This document shows positions 7,954 to 14,683 of a stretch of DNA of 16,500 nucleotides, in pieces. The stretch's first letter is position 1. Each line of letters opens with the position of its first letter. The stretch lies in the NCBI GenBank assembly GCA_964429005.1, contig CAYSAJ010000033.1:1-16500 (forward strand), given 5' to 3'. The position numbers were made by a program, and so were the translations under genes. The notes under the pieces were generated by a model. The model made no database searches. It was not told the origin of the DNA and worked only from the letters and a program-made list of their open reading frames with translations. Source of the DNA: JACRBE01 sp964429005 (lineage in GTDB: Bacteria > Chlamydiota > Chlamydiia > Chlamydiales > JACRBE01).

Positions 7954-7982
7954 ATAAAAAAGCAGAGGAAACCCTCTGCTTC
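7954..7982 (-). terminator. Intrinsic terminator downstream of tuf, abutting tRNA-Trp
   Basis: On the minus strand, AAGCAGAGG and CCTCTGCTT (7973-7981 and 7960-7968) form a 9-bp perfect stem with a GTTT loop. The T-run following GC in the 3' arm totals six. This is a canonical Rho-independent terminator, 15 bases after the tuf stop codon. Its T-tract ends at 7956 and only the bases AT separate it from the first base of tRNA-Trp. Confidence 0.85.
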
Positions 7983-7996
7983 AAATTTTTTACTCG

Positions 7997-9181
7997 TTAT
8001 TGGAGAATTTTGGATACTGTACCAGCACCAATTGTTCTTCCACCTTCACGGATAGCAAATCTCATACCTTCTTCCATCGCGATGGGGCAGATAAGAGTTG
8101 CTGTGATCTCAACGTTATCACCTGGCATAACCATTTCAACGCCTTGTTTAAGATCTACTGTTCCAGTAACGTCAGCTGTTCTGAAGAAGAACTGAGGTCT
8201 GTAACCAGTGAAGAAAGGCTTATGACGTCCACCTTCTTCTTTTTTAAGAACGTAAATTGTAGCTTGGAATTTAGTGTGTGGTTTGCAAGTGCCAGGAGCT
8301 GCGAGAACCATCCCTCTTTGTACGTCTTCTTTGTTGATACCTCTAAGAAGAGCACCAACGTTCTCACCTGCTTCAGCATGATCAAGAGTTTTGTTGAACA
8401 TCTCAAGACCTGTAGCAACTGTATCTCTTGTTGGTTTGATACCTACAAGTTCAATTTTATCGTTGACTGAGATACGACCTTTTTCAACTCTTCCAGTAAC
8501 AACTGTACCACGACCTGAGATAGAGAAAACGTCTTCAATAGGCATAAGGAAGGGTTTTTCAACTTCACGCTTAGGAGTTGGGATATGTGAGTCAATCGCA
8601 TCTACAAGTTTTTGCATAGCATCGAGGTATTTTTGATCTCCCTCAAGAGCTCTAAGAGCAGAACCACGAATAATAGGGCAATCTTTATAACCTTTAGATT
8701 CGAGAAGCTCAGAAATTTCCATTTCAACGAGGTCTACAAGTTCTTCGTCACCTGCGTTGATCATGTCCATTTTGTTGAGGAAAACTACGATAGAAGGAAC
8801 TCCAACTTGTCTTGCAAGAAGGACGTGTTCTTTTGTTTGAGGCATAGGACCATCTGTTGCCGCAACAACAAGAATAGCTCCATCCATCTGAGCAGCACCA
8901 GTAACCATGTTTTTAACATAGTCAGCGTGCCCTGGGCAGTCCACGTGAGCATAGTGTCTTTTGTCACTTTCGTACTCAACATGGCTTGCGTTAATTGTAA
9001 TCCCTCTTGCTTTTTCTTCAGGAGAGTTGTCAATCGAAGCGTAATCTCTAAATTTCGCTCCACCTTTCATTGATAAATATTTAGTAATCGCTGCAGTTAA
9101 AGTCGTTTTTCCATGATCGACGTGACCAATCGTACCTACGTTAACATGAGGTTTATTCCTTTGGAATGATTCTTTAGCCAT
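7997..9181 (-). CDS. tuf: Elongation factor Tu
   Basis: 394-residue EF-Tu, the GTPase that delivers aminoacyl-tRNA to the ribosome. The nucleotide-binding motifs are intact: GHVDHGKT (19-26), RGITI in switch I (59-63), DCPGH (81-85) and NKMD (136-139). Domains 2 and 3 follow, with RGTVVTGRVEKG and the C-terminal RFAIREGGRTIGAGTVSKI. The start is ATG at 9179-9181, giving MAKESFQRNKPHVNVG, with GAGG six bases upstream. A TTG four codons earlier would lie in this ribosome binding site and is rejected. It lies between tRNA-Thr and tRNA-Trp, with a strong terminator after it. Confidence 0.98.
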   Translation of the reverse strand: MAKESFQRNKPHVNVGTIGHVDHGKTTLTAAITKYLSMKGGAKFRDYASIDNSPEEKARGITINASHVEYESDKRHYAHVDCPGHADYVKNMVTGAAQMDGAILVVAATDGPMPQTKEHVLLARQVGVPSIVVFLNKMDMINAGDEELVDLVEMEISELLESKGYKDCPIIRGSALRALEGDQKYLDAMQKLVDAIDSHIPTPKREVEKPFLMPIEDVFSISGRGTVVTGRVEKGRISVNDKIELVGIKPTRDTVATGLEMFNKTLDHAEAGENVGALLRGINKEDVQRGMVLAAPGTCKPHTKFQATIYVLKKEEGGRHKPFFTGYRPQFFFRTADVTGTVDLKQGVEMVMPGDNVEITATLICPIAMEEGMRFAIREGGRTIGAGTVSKILQ

Positions 9182-9225
9182 GATATTCCTCAAAACATTT
9201 TTTACGGTTATTCAAATTTTCTTTC

Positions 9226-9297
9226 TGCCCAGAATAGGAATTGAACCTACGACCTCTTGCTTACCATGCAAGTGCTCTACCTCTGAGCTATCTGGGC
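9226..9297 (-). tRNA. tRNA-Thr (anticodon GGT)
   Basis: 72-nt tRNA on the minus strand. The 7-bp acceptor stem GCCCAGA/TCTGGGC is perfect. The D arm holds AGCTCAGAGGTAGAGC. The anticodon stem CTTGC/GCAAG carries loop ATGGTAA, so the anticodon is GGT for threonine. The T loop is TTCAATT. The discriminator base is A and no CCA is encoded (GAA follows), so the end must be added by tRNA nucleotidyltransferase. It lies 44 bp upstream of tuf and is likely cotranscribed with it. Confidence 0.96.
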
Positions 9298-9318
9298 TTG
9301 TTTTTTTACATCTTCTAA

Positions 9319-9369
9319 GCAATTTTTTTGCGAATGCTACAGAGCATATGACTATTTAAAAAAAATTGC
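9319..9369. repeat. 11-bp inverted repeat around the tRNA-Thr/tuf promoter candidate
   Basis: GCAATTTTTTT at 9319-9329 is the exact inverse complement of AAAAAAATTGC at 9359-9369. Nested inside, ATGCT (9334-9338) pairs with AGCAT (9343-9347). The right arm overlaps the -35 candidate and the inner hairpin overlaps the -10 candidate. The arms are mostly A and T, so chance is a serious alternative. Confidence 0.4.
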
Positions 9370-9371
9370 AA
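9343..9371 (-). promoter_or_regulatory. Candidate promoter for tRNA-Thr and tuf
   Basis: On the minus strand TTGCAA (9366-9371) and TATGCT (9343-9348) are separated by 17 bp. Each matches four of six bases of the sigma-70-type consensus. Transcription would start about 40 bases before tRNA-Thr. The region lies between infA and tRNA-Thr, where a promoter for the heavily expressed tRNA/EF-Tu unit is expected. Confidence 0.5.
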
Positions 9372-9394
9372 GGTAATTTACTCGAGAAGCCTTT

Positions 9395-9616
9395 TTATTT
9401 TTGTCTATAAGTGATTCGTGCTTTTGAGAGATCGTATGGAGAAATCTCCACAGTAACCACATCTCCTACAAGAACCCTGATGTTTTTCATTCTCATTTTT
9501 CCACACAGATGAGCGTGGACCTTCATTCCATTTTGCAGAGCAACAAGGAATGTCATATTGGGTAAAAGCTCTTCAACAGTCCCATCTAGCTTAATCGTGT
9601 CTTCTTTTTTTGTCAT
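9395..9616 (-). CDS. infA: Translation initiation factor IF-1
   Basis: 73-residue IF-1, which binds the A site of the 30S subunit during initiation. It is a single OB-fold (S1-like) domain with the family pattern GTVEELLPNMTFLVALQNG, then HAHLCGKMRMKNIRVLVGDVV and VEISPYDLSKARITYR. The length is typical (71-73). ATG at 9614-9616 follows an AGGACT site. The gene is first in the chlamydial infA-tRNA-Thr-tuf-tRNA-Trp order. A TATAAT box lies 29 bp upstream of the start codon, so the leader would be short, about 22 bases. No clear terminator separates it from tRNA-Thr. Confidence 0.97.
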   Translation of the reverse strand: MTKKEDTIKLDGTVEELLPNMTFLVALQNGMKVHAHLCGKMRMKNIRVLVGDVVTVEISPYDLSKARITYRQK

Positions 9617-9621
9617 AGTCC

Positions 9622-9650
9622 TAGGCAGTTTATTTAAGCTCGCGTATTAT
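9622..9650 (+). promoter_or_regulatory. Candidate promoter for the sufE-like gene
   Basis: TAGGCA (9622-9627, four of six matches) and TATTAT (9645-9650, five of six matches) are spaced by 17 bp. The -10 box coincides, offset by one base, with the infA -10 box on the other strand. The predicted transcript has a leader of roughly 48 bases. Confidence 0.4.
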
Positions 9651-9674
9651 ATAGGAAATAAGTTTATCCTTAAA
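9646..9674 (-). promoter_or_regulatory. Candidate promoter for infA
   Basis: A perfect TATAAT box lies on the minus strand at 9646-9651, with a weak -35 (TTTAAG, 9669-9674) 17 bp upstream. The distance to the infA ATG allows a leader of about 22 bases. Confidence 0.55.
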
Positions 9675-9704
9675 GAACCTTTTCTAAAAAAATGAGTTGC
9701 TAGC

Positions 9705-10124
9705 ATGTCAAAGAGTTGTGAAGAAAAACAACAGGAGCTGATAAAAAGATTTTCTTTGCTAAAAGATAAAGAAGCTAAGTACAAGGAAATCATCGAATGC
9801 TCCCATTTCTTACCTCCGTTTCCTGAGGAGCAAAAAAAGGATTGTCACTTAGTGAAAGGATGTCAAAGTCTTCTTTATGTAACTGCTGTCATAAGCGAAG
9901 GTAAAATCTTTTTTCAGGCTTATAGCGATTCTTTGATCAGCAAGGGCCTTGCCGGGCTCCTTACCTATATATATAGCGGAGAGGATCCGAAAACTCTGCT
10001 TCTATGCCCCCCTAAATTTCTTCAAGAAATTGATATTTTTTCTTCCCTCTCAATGAATAGGTCCCAGGGACTTAGGAGTTTAATCGCCCAAATGCAGAAG
10101 ATCGCAATCTCTTTTATCAACTAA
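9705..10124 (+). CDS. sufE: SufE-family cysteine-desulfurase sulfur acceptor
   Basis: 139-residue protein of the SufE/CsdE fold, which accepts persulfide sulfur from a SufS-type cysteine desulfurase for iron-sulfur cluster assembly. The signature around the sulfur-accepting cysteine is present: HLVKGCQSLLY, with Cys53. It is followed by FFQAYSDSLISKGLAGLL (family form DSDA..KGL..LL) and, near the end, SLSMNRSQGLRSLIAQM. The length matches the family (about 140). ATG at 9705 has no strong ribosome binding site; a nearby ATG at 9692 runs into a stop at once. No other suf gene is in the window, so its desulfurase partner must lie elsewhere. It is divergent from infA with overlapping promoters. 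The family call is firm; the exact partner is not known from sequence. Confidence 0.85.
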   Translation: MSKSCEEKQQELIKRFSLLKDKEAKYKEIIECSHFLPPFPEEQKKDCHLVKGCQSLLYVTAVISEGKIFFQAYSDSLISKGLAGLLTYIYSGEDPKTLLLCPPKFLQEIDIFSSLSMNRSQGLRSLIAQMQKIAISFIN

Positions 10125-10156
10125 TATTTTGATCTTCATTAAAATTTTTACTCTTA

Positions 10157-10185
10157 TTTCTATTTAATAATCGTGCTTTTATAAT
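10157..10185 (+). promoter_or_regulatory. Candidate promoter for the Inc-like gene
   Basis: A perfect TATAAT box (10180-10185) with a weak -35, TTTCTA (10157-10162), 17 bp upstream. The start codon at 10213 is 27 bp past the -10 box, giving a leader of about 20 bases with AAGGA in it. Confidence 0.5.
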
Positions 10186-10212
10186 TTGGTTAGTTCAAAA
10201 AAGGAATTTATA

Positions 10213-11439
10213 ATGGCCACTTCTGTCGCTCTTGATGCCTCACAAAGAGTCGTTGATATAGTTGCAGTTTGCAAAGAAAGAACAGCTGCTTTGCACTCTC
10301 CTGAAGGAAAAACATACTCTGTATCTCTTTTAAAAAATCCACTTAGCGAAAATAATGCCGCTTTTTACCGTGCAAGGATGTATATCATCGCCCGCTGGAT
10401 CTATTCAATTGCCCTTGTTATTGTAGGAACAGCAGCGATGGTCGCATCGGCCGTTTTTTCCCCACCAAACATTCCTCTTGTCATAGCAGCCGTTGGTATC
10501 GCCACACCACTTTGGTTTAAGCACATTTGGACCAAATATGTTGATAAAGCTCACACCCAGTCTGATATTGCCCTATTTTCTAAAACCATACTTGATGATG
10601 CCTATTCTCAGTTAAGACCCCTATCTTATCAAGATCTCGATCGCCACGTAACAGCATTCTTCACGGGCATAGGCGCTGCGGCGCCAGCTACCGCTAAAGA
10701 AAGTTTATTTCGTGTTTTAGCTGCTATTCACGGAAATGGTGAAAATGAATCAATCCGAAAAGGACTCACCCTTCTGCTTGCAGAGCTGAGAGTGTATATT
10801 CGGGCTGAAAATTTTATGCTTCGAGGATTCCAGGAAAGTGTCAACGGCACGCATCAATATATAAGAGATGGCCGTTTTGTATCTGCTCAGCATATCTCTG
10901 AAGGGGGAGAAACTGATCATGATGTGGTTGGCGATCAATGTCAACAACATCCAAAAGAAACTTATAAACTTTGCGCCCTCAAAATTCAAATTGCTAAGCT
11001 ATGTTTTTCCCTTTTCTATCCTCAACCTACTTTAACAACAAGTTTTGCAAATTTTTTTCCTTACGATATCAATGAAAACCATGAAATCTTTTTTAGGGAA
11101 ACCAAGAATGGCAGAGAGACCCAAAGAGTTCTTTCCCCACAAGAGGTTGTTACTCTCATAGCCCACCAGCCATCACAAGACCCTAGGGACAGAAAACCGA
11201 CTCTTCGAGATTTATTTGAAAAACCCTCGATTGATATTCGCGCTTTAATAGAAAAAGATCAAAATTTTATTAAAGGTCTTCCAGACACTCCCCCTGCCCA
11301 TGGATCAACTGAAGACCAAGCTCCACAACCTGTAGAAGCAATCCTTACAGGAGCTTCTCAGCCCTTCATTCGCTTTTTGGCTACAGTCGCAAGAGCACCT
11401 GTAGCTCCTCTCCCTGTAGACGATGCAGCTAGCGCATAA
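10213..11439 (+). CDS. Putative inclusion-membrane (Inc-like) protein with a bilobed hydrophobic domain
   Basis: 408-residue protein that I do not recognise by sequence. A hydrophilic N-terminus of 56 residues precedes two closely spaced membrane helices, about 57-82 (YIIARWIYSIALVIVGTAAM and onward) and about 86-102 (IPLVIAAVGIATPLWF), joined by a short SPPN turn. A long soluble region of about 300 residues follows, ending in a Pro/Ala-rich tail (VARAPVAPLPVDDAASA). No cleavable signal peptide is seen. This layout is typical of chlamydial Inc proteins, type III secretion effectors placed in the inclusion membrane, but it rests on topology only. A plain inner-membrane protein is the alternative. 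ATG at 10213 has AAGGA eight bases upstream; a TTG nine codons earlier overlaps the promoter region and is rejected. It converges on the M24 peptidase gene, 5 bp away. Confidence 0.6.
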   Translation: MATSVALDASQRVVDIVAVCKERTAALHSPEGKTYSVSLLKNPLSENNAAFYRARMYIIARWIYSIALVIVGTAAMVASAVFSPPNIPLVIAAVGIATPLWFKHIWTKYVDKAHTQSDIALFSKTILDDAYSQLRPLSYQDLDRHVTAFFTGIGAAAPATAKESLFRVLAAIHGNGENESIRKGLTLLLAELRVYIRAENFMLRGFQESVNGTHQYIRDGRFVSAQHISEGGETDHDVVGDQCQQHPKETYKLCALKIQIAKLCFSLFYPQPTLTTSFANFFPYDINENHEIFFRETKNGRETQRVLSPQEVVTLIAHQPSQDPRDRKPTLRDLFEKPSIDIRALIEKDQNFIKGLPDTPPAHGSTEDQAPQPVEAILTGASQPFIRFLATVARAPVAPLPVDDAASA

Positions 11440-11444
11440 AAGAT

Positions 11445-12629
11445 TCAAGGGATGACAATGGTAGGCAAAGTTTTTTGCCTACCTGTCGTGATCTCTAGTT
11501 GATCCCTGAGAAGAGCATCTAGCTCCAACCTTACACCTATTTCCCCTGGAATATAAAGACCTGGTTCAATCGAGAAAAGCATCCCTTTTTGAATGGGGCG
11601 TAGATCTTTTGTTTCAAGGCTATCGAGATTGGGGCCTCGTCCATGAAGTTTTTTTTCGATGCTGTGACCCAGTCTATGGAAGATATAAGATCCCATCCCC
11701 TCTCTCTCAAAAAATGCCCGAACCACCTCATCAATATGGGCGCCATGCAATACCTGCCCTTTTTTGAGATGCTCTTCAATTGTATCTATAGCTAGCTGCT
11801 GACCTGCAAGGGTAAGCTCAAAAAGACGCTCTGCTTTTGGATCTTTTTTAGAGCCTAAGAAGAACATATGAGTCATATCGGCAAAAATCGTTTGCTCTCC
11901 CCTTTCTCTTCCCCACATATCGACTAACAGGAGGAGTCCTTTTTCTAGCTTTTTACCTTTTCCTTGAATTTGATAATGAGGGTAGCTGGTATTTTCTCCT
12001 ACAGCACAAATAGGGAGATCCTCAGATTGAAGATCCAAATCTTTCATTTTAGAAACAATGAAATCCTGCAGATCTTTTTCATAGAGATCCTCTTTTTTTG
12101 ACTGAGCCGTGATGAAATGAGGTATTTCATCATAGATCGCCTCGAGCTTTTTTGCGGCTTTTTTATGAAGGGCGATTTCGGGCTCAGAGAGGGTCGCAAA
12201 AACCTCGCTGATCAACTCTCCCGAGCTATGGATTTTGACACCAAAAGAGCGGATTTTCTCAAAAGTGCCCGCATCGATTTTAGAAATTGTGGGGATTTCC
12301 CCCATCGGTGAATAGTCGCAGGCGAGAGTTGAGAGTCCTTTTAGAAGAGCTGATAGGATATTTTCCCACTCTTGAAAGCTTTTATAAACGATTTCCTTGC
12401 CAGGAACCTGACTATAAAGATGCTTTTCAATGGCGTGAACCACTTTACTGGGCATTCCTACTTTTGGAATGAAATAAAGAAATTTTCTAGTCTGGTGGAT
12501 ATGTGAAGGGAGATTTAGCAGATCTGTGCAGATCGAGTTTAAGTTGTGAAATCCATATAAAAGCCATCCATCTAAATGATGTTTTTCAAGAGACTTTTGG
12601 ACAGCGGGGAGGTGTTTTTCAAAGCTCAT
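11445..12629 (-). CDS. M24-family metallopeptidase (aminopeptidase P / Xaa-Pro dipeptidase-like)
   Basis: 394-residue protein with a creatinase-like N-terminal domain (about 1-150) and a pita-bread catalytic domain (about 155-390). All five metal ligands of family M24 are visible: Asp237 (LLVDMWG), Asp251 (IFADMTH), His322 (RLGHSIEKKLHGRGP), Glu355 (SIEPGLY) and Glu369 (VRLELDALL). It is therefore probably an active dinuclear-metal enzyme removing or splitting residues next to proline; the precise substrate is not given by sequence. No signal peptide, so cytoplasmic. ATG at 12627-12629 is preferred; GTG two codons earlier is also possible. The ribosome binding site is weak (GAG), which fits coupling to the HEAT gene ending 12 bp upstream. 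It is last in its operon. Confidence 0.85.
   Translation of the reverse strand: MSFEKHLPAVQKSLEKHHLDGWLLYGFHNLNSICTDLLNLPSHIHQTRKFLYFIPKVGMPSKVVHAIEKHLYSQVPGKEIVYKSFQEWENILSALLKGLSTLACDYSPMGEIPTISKIDAGTFEKIRSFGVKIHSSGELISEVFATLSEPEIALHKKAAKKLEAIYDEIPHFITAQSKKEDLYEKDLQDFIVSKMKDLDLQSEDLPICAVGENTSYPHYQIQGKGKKLEKGLLLLVDMWGRERGEQTIFADMTHMFFLGSKKDPKAERLFELTLAGQQLAIDTIEEHLKKGQVLHGAHIDEVVRAFFEREGMGSYIFHRLGHSIEKKLHGRGPNLDSLETKDLRPIQKGMLFSIEPGLYIPGEIGVRLELDALLRDQLEITTGRQKTLPTIVIP
11460..11483. other. 10-bp stem-loop inside the 3' end of the M24 gene at a convergent junction
   Basis: GGTAGGCAAA at 11460-11469 pairs perfectly with TTTGCCTACC at 11474-11483 around a GTTT loop. It lies in the last codons of the peptidase gene and 21 bases past the stop codon of the opposing Inc-like gene. 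No T-tract follows on either strand, so it is at best a weak 3'-end structure for the convergent transcripts. Confidence 0.35.
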
Positions 12630-12641
12630 AAACACTCTAAG

Positions 12642-14354
12642 TTAGTGGTAAAGAGAATGGACAATCGAAGAGGCTGCAACAACTTTGGTTAAATGGAAAG
12701 GGTCTTTGAGCCTCTCTAACAGGAACTCGACAGCCTCTTTTGTTCCAATATGGCCTAATGCTTCTAGCATCATGAGTCTGACATTCCCATCTAGTTTAGG
12801 ATAGGTTTCGATCAGGATAGGAACCATCGATTCATCTTTGGAAACAAAAGCTAAAGCAAGAGCTGCTTGTACACGAACTTTTGCATCAGGATCTTTCGTG
12901 AGTTTTTCTAACGGCTCCATCATGGAGAAATCCCCTTCTTGCAGGAGTATCGCTGAAGATTCAAAGGTGAGGCTCCAGACCTGATGGGAGAGAAACCTTT
13001 TGAGATGAGAAAACGCACCACTATGACCTAATATAAAGAGCCTACGTATAAGATCAATGCGAGTGAGCCCGTCAACAAGTTTAGGATGATCTGGAATATG
13101 AGGAAGATGACGTACCTGACCTTGGTGGACAAAAGGAAAAAGAGGATGAGTGTACTCATCAATCATAATTTCATCTGAAGAGAAAAGGGCTTTGTCGATC
13201 ACTTCAGCAGCTTCTTTGAGATACAGACCATGTCCCATCGCTCCAATTGCTAAATTAAGCCTTACAAGGTCATCTTTGTGGGATGAGAGCTCTTTGCTTA
13301 CAAGTTTAGGGAACATTTTGGTGGCGCGCCCTACCATGGATGCTGCTAAGTGACGCACTTCTGGTCGATAATCAGACAATTTTTCTTGAAAAAGAGGCTC
13401 AGCGATCTCTGGAGAATAAGGAGTGAGAGCAAAGGCGGCTGTCAATGAAACAAGGGGATGTCGATCCTTCATCAAACTGATGAGGGACTTCTTTACCTCC
13501 TCCGGATAATCAGAGTCGTAGAGAGTAGCAAACGAAATGGTGGCCATGACCCTCACATAGGGGGAAGGATCATCAAATGCTTTCATGCCAGTGGAGAGAA
13601 TATCTTTTTGGCCGAAGTGCATGGCAAAAGCAAAAGCAAGCTCTCGAAGGGCGCTCCTAGAGCTGCTGAGAAGTTGATCAAATTCTTCTTTTGAAAAGGC
13701 TTGATGCATTTCAACTAAGCTTTGAATCGCAACCACTTTTTCTTCTTGTGTTGTCCTGGGATCTTCAAGTAAAGATCTGAGCCAATCTTTGGCTTCAACA
13801 ATATGAAGTCGCCCCATCGCTGAGATAAGCCCTAGCCTTACAAACCAGTTTTTTTCTCCTTGAATCATCTGTAGAAGTTCATGTTTGATCACATCATCGG
13901 GGAACATAACGACCAATCTAAGAGCTTGCGCGCGGATGAGGGCATTACTAGAGCCAAGAGCTTCAAGGAGGGTTTTTACACTTTTGTAATCATGAGCGGA
14001 TGCGGCTCCCATGAGATGAATCAGCTTCAAGTGTTCAAACCGCTCTTGAGGCTCATCTAAAATACCCCAACATATTGATTCAAGGGTGCTGAGAACTTCA
14101 TTATTTTTGGTTTCGATATTTTGGTGAAGATTTTGGAAGAGGGCTAATGCCTTATCAATTTCATGATTGGAAGCAAGAGTTTTGATAAGAAGACGTTGAA
14201 GAAATAAGGAGTGTGGGTAGGCTTTGACTGCTTCTTGTGCATCGACAAGAGCGCTCATATAGTCTTTAATTCGAATATGAGATTCAATTCGACTGGCGAG
14301 CTCTGCTTCTCCAGCTATGGCAGAACTGGTAAGGCACAAAGCCGCTGCTAACAA
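12642..14354 (-). CDS. Exported HEAT-repeat protein with an N-terminal TPR-like segment
   Basis: About 570 residues. The first 14 (LLAAALCLTSSAIA before GE) are a signal-peptide core, so export to the periplasm is likely; there is no lipobox. Residues 30-80 resemble a TPR pair (DYMSALVDAQEAVKAYPHS, then EIDKALALFQNL). From about 120 to the end there are helical HEAT-type repeats, for example LGSSNALIRAQALRLVVMFP, DDPSPYVRVMATISFATLYD and KDPDAKVRVQAALALAFVSK. Such solenoids bind proteins; no catalytic motif is seen. The listed start is TTG at 14352-14354, but the frame is open upstream. GGAGG followed at ideal spacing by ATT (14364-14366) would add a charged n-region (MRAS), making a better signal peptide. 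The start overlaps the end of the HIT gene by 7 bp (19 with the ATT start), so translation is coupled. Confidence 0.8.
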   Translation of the reverse strand: MLAAALCLTSSAIAGEAELASRIESHIRIKDYMSALVDAQEAVKAYPHSLFLQRLLIKTLASNHEIDKALALFQNLHQNIETKNNEVLSTLESICWGILDEPQERFEHLKLIHLMGAASAHDYKSVKTLLEALGSSNALIRAQALRLVVMFPDDVIKHELLQMIQGEKNWFVRLGLISAMGRLHIVEAKDWLRSLLEDPRTTQEEKVVAIQSLVEMHQAFSKEEFDQLLSSSRSALRELAFAFAMHFGQKDILSTGMKAFDDPSPYVRVMATISFATLYDSDYPEEVKKSLISLMKDRHPLVSLTAAFALTPYSPEIAEPLFQEKLSDYRPEVRHLAASMVGRATKMFPKLVSKELSSHKDDLVRLNLAIGAMGHGLYLKEAAEVIDKALFSSDEIMIDEYTHPLFPFVHQGQVRHLPHIPDHPKLVDGLTRIDLIRRLFILGHSGAFSHLKRFLSHQVWSLTFESSAILLQEGDFSMMEPLEKLTKDPDAKVRVQAALALAFVSKDESMVPILIETYPKLDGNVRLMMLEALGHIGTKEAVEFLLERLKDPFHLTKVVAASSIVHSLYH

Positions 14355-14683
14355 AGAGGCCCTAATCTTGCACCTCCGAGTAAATGAAAGTGGAAGTGGA
14401 AGACTTCTTGTCCAGCATCTGTTCCATTATTCGTTACAAGTCTATACCCTTTTTCTACGCCCATTTCTTTTGCTATTAGTTGGGCTGCTAAAATCATCTC
14501 TTGAACAAGATATAAATCATGTTTTGCTATCTCTTGGAGACCACGGATTTCTTTTTTAGGAATAATTAATATGTGAACGGGAGCTTGAGGGTTGATGTCA
14601 TGAAAAGCGATCACATGATCATTTTCGAACACTTTTTTGCAGGGAATCTCACCTCGAAGAATTTTTCCAAAAACAGTTGTCAT
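14348..14683 (-). CDS. HIT-family nucleotide hydrolase
   Basis: 111-residue histidine-triad protein of the HINT/YcfF type, which hydrolyses nucleoside phosphoramidates or related mononucleotide conjugates in the cytoplasm. The triad motif HFHFHLL places histidines at 96, 98 and 100, with His98 the expected nucleophile. Earlier family segments are VFGKILRGEIPCKKVFEND and FHDINPQAPVHILIIPKK. The length is typical. ATG at 14681-14683 overlaps the stop of the MYG1-family gene in an ATGA, with GGAG upstream. The 3' end overlaps the HEAT gene. From memory, a HIT gene next to a MYG1-like gene is also found in Chlamydia (CT385 and CT386), which suggests a conserved functional link. Confidence 0.93.
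   Translation of the reverse strand: MTTVFGKILRGEIPCKKVFENDHVIAFHDINPQAPVHILIIPKKEIRGLQEIAKHDLYLVQEMILAAQLIAKEMGVEKGYRLVTNNGTDAGQEVFHFHFHLLGGARLGPLC

Noticed and set aside
7997..9193. EF-Tu start at a TTG four codons upstream of MAKES
   Set aside because: The TTG overlaps the GAGG ribosome binding site and adds residues not found in the family; ATG at 9181 fits.
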